A stretch of 64,000 bases of DNA. It comes from Pelodera strongyloides (Eukaryota > Nematoda > Chromadorea > Rhabditida > Rhabditidae). Below the pieces are notes generated by a model, which was not told the DNA's origin, made no database searches, and worked only from the letters and a program-made list of their open reading frames with translations. This document shows positions 59,675-64,000 of this stretch, one piece after another; within the stretch, counting starts at the first letter, position 1, and each line of letters begins with the position of its first letter. The position numbers were made by a program, and so were the translations under genes. The stretch lies in the NCBI GenBank assembly GCA_036852015.1, contig JAANDG010000312.1, forward strand, positions 104,704-168,703, written 5' to 3'.

Positions 59675-62612
59675 GCCGAAGCGATATTGCATGTCTAAGA
59701 CAAATGCGCGTCTGACATCATCATTGACGTTCATTTGCATCATCAGAATCAAGATGCACTAAGTTTGCACGTCGACTTATTTTGACGTCGAAGATTCTGA
59801 ATCCAAGCGATATTGCATGTCTAAAACAAATGCGCGTCTGCATATCATAGACGTTCATTGCATCATCAGAATGAAGATGCGCTTACGTTGCACGTCGACT
59901 TATTTTGACGTCGAAGATTCTGATCCAAAGCGATATTGCATGTCTAAAACAAATGCGCGTCTGCCTCATCATTGACGTTCATTTGCTCATCAGAAGAATG
60001 CGCTTCGTTTGCCGTCGACTTATTTTTGACGTCGAAGATCTGAATCCGAAGCGATTTGCATGTCTAAAAAATGCGCGTCTGACATCATCATTGACTTTCA
60101 TTTGCATCATCAGAATCAAGATGCCTTAAGTTTGCACGTCGCTTATTTTTGACGTCGAGATTCTGAATCCGAGCGATAATGCATGTCTAAGACAAATGCG
60201 CGTCTGACATCATCATTGACTTATTGCATCATCAAAATGAAGATGCGCTTAAGTTGCACTCGACTTATTTTTGACGTCGAAGATTCTGATCCGAGCGATA
60301 TTGCATGTCTAAGACAAATGCGCGTCTGCCATCATCATTGACGTTCATTTGCATCAACAGGTCACGGTTAAGTTGCACGTCGCTTATTTTGAAGTCGAGA
60401 TTCTGATCGAAGCGATATTGCATTCTAAGACAAATGCGCGTCTGTCATCATCATTGACGTTCATTGCATCTCAAATCAAGCTGCGCTTCAGGTTGCACGT
60501 CGATTATTTTTGACGTCATAGATCTGAACCGAAGCGATATTCATGTTAGACCCATGCGCGTCTGACCATCATTGACGTTCATTTTCATCATCAGAATCAA
60601 GCTGCGCTTAGTTGCACGTCACTTTTTTTGGACGTCGAGATCTGAATCCGAGCGATATTGCATGTCTAAGACAATGCGCGTCTGTCATCACATTGATTCA
60701 TTTGCATCATCAGAATCAAGATGCGCTTAAGTTTGCACGTCGACTTATTTTTGACGTCGAAGATTCTGAATCCGAAGCGATATTGCATGTCTAAGACAAA
60801 TGCGCGTCTGACATCATCATTGACGTTCATTTGCATCATCAGAATCAAGCTGCGCTTCAGGTTGCACGTCGACTTATTTTTGACGTCGAAGATTCTGAAT
60901 CCGAAGCGATATTGCATGTCTAAGACAAATGCGCGTCTGCCATCATCATTGACGTTCATTTGCAACAACAGAATCAAGATGCGCTTAGTTTGCCCGTCGA
61001 CTTATTTTTGCCGTCGAAGATTCTCCGAAGCGATATTGCATGTCTAAGACAAATGCGCGTCTGACATCATATTGACGTTCATTTGCATCATCAGAATCAA
61101 GATGCGCTTCAGGTTGCACGTCGCTTATTTTGACGTCGAAGATTCTGAATCCGAAGCGATTGCATGTCTAACATCATCATTGACGTTCATTTGCATCATC
61201 AGAATCAAGATGCGCTTTTCATGTCGACTTTTTTTGACGTCGAAGATTCTGAATCCCAAGCGATCTAAGACAAATGCGCGTGACATCATCATTGACGTTC
61301 ATTTGCATCATCAGAATCAAGATGCGCTTAAGTTTGCACGTCGACTTATTTTTGACGTCGAAGATTCTGAATTCGAAGCGATATTGCATGTCTAAGACAA
61401 ATGCGCGTCTGTCATCATCATTGACGTTCATTTGCATCATCAGAATGAAGATGCGCCTAAGTTTGCACGTCGACTTATTTTTGACGTCGAAGATTCTGAA
61501 TCCGAAGCGACATTGCATGTCTAAGACAAATGCGCGTCTGACATCATCATTGACGTTCACTTGCATCATCAGAATCAAGCTGCGACATCGTCGTCGAAGA
61601 TTCTGAACCCGAAGCGATATTGCATGTCTAAGACAAATGCGCGTCTGTCATCATCATTGACGTTCATTTGCATCATCAGAATCAAGCTGCGCTTCAGGTT
61701 GCACGTCGACTTATTTTTGACGTCGAAGATTCTGAATCCGAGGCGATATTGCATGTCTAAGACAAATGCGCGTCTGAAACCATCATTGACGTTCATTTGC
61801 ATCATCAGAATCAAGCTGCGCTTCAGGTTGCACGTCGACTTATTTTTGACGTCGAAGATTCTGAATCCGAAGCGATATTGCATGTCTAAGACAAATGCGC
61901 GTCTGAAATCATCATTGACGTTCATTTGCATCATCAGAATCAAGCTGCGCTTCAGGTTGCACGTCGACTTATTTTTGACGTCGAAGATTCTGAATCCGAA
62001 GCGATATTGCATGTCTAAGACAAGAGTTGTGCCTAACACTGTTCTGGTACTCCCGTCGCACGTCTGACATCATCATTGACGTTCATTTGCATTATCAGAA
62101 TCAAGCTGCGCTTCAGGTTACACGTCGACTTATTTTTGACGTTGAAGATTCTGAATCCGAAGCGATACTGCATGTCTAAGACAAATGCGCGTCTGACATC
62201 ATCATTGACGTTCATTTGCATCATCAGAATCAAGATGCGTTTCAGGTTACACGTCGACTTATTTTTGACGTCGAAGATTCTGAATCCGAAGCGCTACTGC
62301 ATGTCTAAGACAAATGCGCGTCTGACATCATCATTGACGTTCATTTGCATCATCAGAATCAAGATGCGCTTAAGTTTGCACGTCGACTTATCTTTGACGA
62401 CTAAGATTCTGAATCCGAAGTGATATTGAATGTCTAAGACAAATGCGCGTCCGACATCTTCATTGCAGTTCATTTGCATCATCAGAATCAAGGTGCGCTT
62501 AAGTTTGCACGTCGACTTATTTTTGACGTCGAAGATTCTGAATTAGAAGCGATATTGCATGTCTAAGACAAATGCGCGTCTGACATCTTCATTGCAGTTC
62601 ATTTGCATCATC
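59675..62612 (+). repeat. ~129-bp satellite array, about two dozen copies
   Basis: The monomer runs from GCGATATTGCATGTCTAAGA through GCGCGTCTGACATCATCATT, CATTTGCATCATCAGAATCA and TTGCACGTCGACTTATTTTT to GACGTCGAAGATTCTGAATC. Full units at 60777 and 60906 are 129 bp apart. Copies from about 61.3 kb rightward are nearly identical. Copies from 59.7 to 61.3 kb have many 1-3 base deletions. A short foreign insert lies at 62021-62057. Because 129 is a multiple of 3, frames stay open on both strands; I do not call these genes. Confidence 0.92.
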
Positions 62613-62633
62613 GAAATCAACACTGAGAGCCGA

Positions 62634-63182
62634 TGAGTTGCGCGCCGCACCATTTCGGGACACAAAATGCGCGCCGCAAAGGAATGGGAAACAAAATGCG
62701 CGCGGAATAGAAATGGCGCGCAAAGTGTTTCCCGAAAAGGTGCGGAAACGGTGCGGAAATGGTGCGGCGCGCAACTTGCGCCCCGCACCATTTCCGCACC
62801 TTTTCGGCAACGTTTTTGAAAGCGCTCGGAGGATCTGCCGTAAGTGCAGTTGTTGTACTAATATTTTTCCGCAAGACAGGTCTCACATGTGTTGTGTAGC
62901 CGAGTGGTCTAAGTCGCTTTCAGAGAAAGTATCTAACAAAGTGTAGGTTCGAATCCAACACGCTGCTTTCTTTTTGCAGTTGCTACTGTTCTGGCACCAT
63001 TTCCGCACCTTTTCGGCAACAGTTTGGGGGTGTTTCCCGCAACAGTTTGGGGGGGTTTCCCGCAACAGTTTGGGGGTGTTTCCCGCACCAAAACGGCAAC
63101 CAGAGTCGGTGGAAAAACTTTTGCGGCGCGCATCAAATTCTTTTGCGGGAAACACCCCCAAACTGTTGCCGCGCGCAACTCT
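62634..63182. mobile_element. Inverted-repeat element with GAGTTGCGCGC ends
   Basis: The left end GAGTTGCGCGCCGC is inverted at the right end (GCCGCGCGCAACTC). Inside are several inverted copies of GCACCATTTCCGCACCTTTT and three head-to-tail copies of a ~23-bp unit (CAACAGTTTGGGGGTGTTTC), with one inverted copy near the right end. A tRNA-like unit sits in the middle. Confidence 0.7.
62886..62962 (+). mobile_element. tRNA-like (Leu/Ser-type) unit, probably SINE head or tRNA relic
   Basis: A-box TAGCCGAGTGG and B-box GGTTCGAATCC are perfect matches, and the GCCGAGTGGTCTAAG text is typical of tRNA-Leu/Ser. The acceptor arms do not pair in a normal way, so I do not call a working tRNA. Confidence 0.5.
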
Positions 63183-63635
63183 TGAGTTTCGTTGAAGCTG
63201 TGCTGAAACCTACACTTCGACTTCATTTTTGCATACTATTACTTCAACGTCAAAGAACGATCACTTTGAGTACCAAACTTATGCGTCGCAACGTTTCTAT
63301 TTATGCGGACAATTTTTCCATGTCCTTTGCCAGCCTCGGTTTAATTACCCAAGTTTGAGGTTAGGGAGGCCTATTTTTATTGCGCAATATTGATCGATAC
63401 TGGCCGTCTACTCTGCGTCTTGGCAGTGGCCGTGCTCTTTTTTCGTTCTCTGACACGCGACTTTCGCTCATATCTCGCTTCGGGTTCGCTGAAAACACTC
63501 GGCTCCGCTTGCTATTGCTTAGCTCATTGAGCTCTAATTTTTCATAGGATTAGTTTTTCGATTGGCTTGCCGCGGACGAAAAGCGTTACGTCAGCGTTAT
63601 GTGACATTTTGTGCACTATTCGATTATAGGGGGTG
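63183..63635. other. Spacer between repeats, no gene seen
   Basis: Mixed-composition DNA. AGCCTCGGTTTAATTACCCA followed by AGTTTGAGGTTAG near 63331 resembles a phrase at 9400-9430, so a dispersed repeat is likely. No coding signal. Confidence 0.4.
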
Positions 63636-63793
63636 CTTCGACTAGAGCTCGGCGCGCTTCGCGCGCCTCGCTCTAGCTCGGGTGCTCCGCGCGCTTCGCG
63701 CGCTACGCACCCTCGACTTCTCGGCCCGCTTCGCGGGCCTCGATAACCGTTAGCTCGCTCGGCGGGCCTCCGGCCCGCCTCGCTCGCCCGTGG
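63636..63793. repeat. GC-hairpin module, right copy (both halves)
   Basis: Begins CTTCGACTAGAGCTCGGCGC like 59045, then has four stem-loops in a row (GGCGCGCTTCGCGCGCC, GCGCGCTTCGCGCGC, GGCCCGCTTCGCGGGCC, GGCGGGCCTCCGGCCCGCC), matching the two left modules at roughly 85-90%. Confidence 0.8.
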
Positions 63794-63799
63794 TAACCG

Positions 63800-64000
63800 T
63801 TTTTGTTGACGTCATAGATTCTGAAGCAGATGACTTATTGTCCTTCTAAGTCGAATGCACATCAGATATCAGCACTGAAGTTCATTTGCATCATTACTTT
63901 GACGTTACGATGAATTTTGTACGTAAACTTCTTTTTGACGTCATAGATTCTGAAACAGATGACAGAATTCCCGTCTAAGTCGAATGCACATTAGTCATCA
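63800..64000 (+). repeat. Divergent satellite monomers (runs off window)
   Basis: GACGTCATAGATTCTGAA occurs twice about 128 bp apart, with TCTAAGTCGAATGCACAT and TTCATTTGCATCATTA between. This is the ~129-bp monomer in a diverged form. Confidence 0.75.

Noticed and set aside
60666..62491. Long repeated open frames on both strands
   Set aside because: They come from the ~129-bp satellite, whose period is a multiple of three.
62886..62962. Functional tRNA-Leu/Ser gene
   Set aside because: Perfect A and B boxes but the acceptor arm does not pair. It sits inside an inverted-repeat element.
59045..63793. CRISPR-like array
   Set aside because: Repeats are head-to-tail satellite without unique spacers, in a nuclear nematode genome.

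Overview
The window is nuclear DNA from a nematode. It is AT-rich and carries many split genes with short phased exons, mostly GT..TTTCAG introns. Two interstitial arrays of the nematode telomere hexamer (TTAGGC) are present. Several start codons sit 0-6 nt after a TTTCAG-type acceptor, as expected for spliced-leader trans-splicing. I cannot name the species. All exon models below come from reading splice signals, codon phase and family motifs by eye. Where I give a protein length, the exon lengths sum to a whole number of codons.

Layout. 0-1.1 kb: start of a Thr-rich secreted protein (minus strand, runs off the left edge). 1.1-4.5 kb: no convincing gene. 4.5-6.4 kb: a small unrecognised four-exon gene (plus). 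6.7-16.5 kb: three minus-strand genes in the order rpb-10, GET2/CAML-like tail-anchor receptor, PP1-like phosphatase. 16.5-17.7 kb: a divergent promoter region holding an 83-nt G homopolymer. 17.7-25.3 kb: TFIIH subunit p62 (plus, 17 exons). 26.2-40.7 kb: mitochondrial-type seryl-tRNA synthetase (plus, 11 exons). Its 9.2-kb fourth intron contains two whole genes: an unrecognised disordered nuclear-type protein on the minus strand, and a C6orf136-like protein on the plus strand. 42.2-58.5 kb: a large type II membrane M1 aminopeptidase (minus, about 31 exons). 58.5-64 kb: repeats, including 168-bp and ~129-bp related satellites, GC-hairpin modules and an inverted-repeat element.

Two gene pairs look like operons: rpb-10 with the GET2-like gene (316 bp from stop to start) and p62 with sars-2 (about 0.9 kb from stop to start, with a likely poly(A) signal about 290 bp before the second start). 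Both pairs join basic housekeeping functions (transcription, protein targeting, translation).

Mobile DNA is dense in introns. I see nine copies of one ~180-bp inverted-repeat family, a Helitron-like family with TC...CTGG ends (one 1.6-kb member with internal repeats), long foldback elements, a 5'-truncated LINE and three tRNA-derived SINE-like units. The most notable insertion is a 576-bp element with TA target duplication inside a coding exon of the aminopeptidase. It breaks that reading frame unless a splice site within the element is used.
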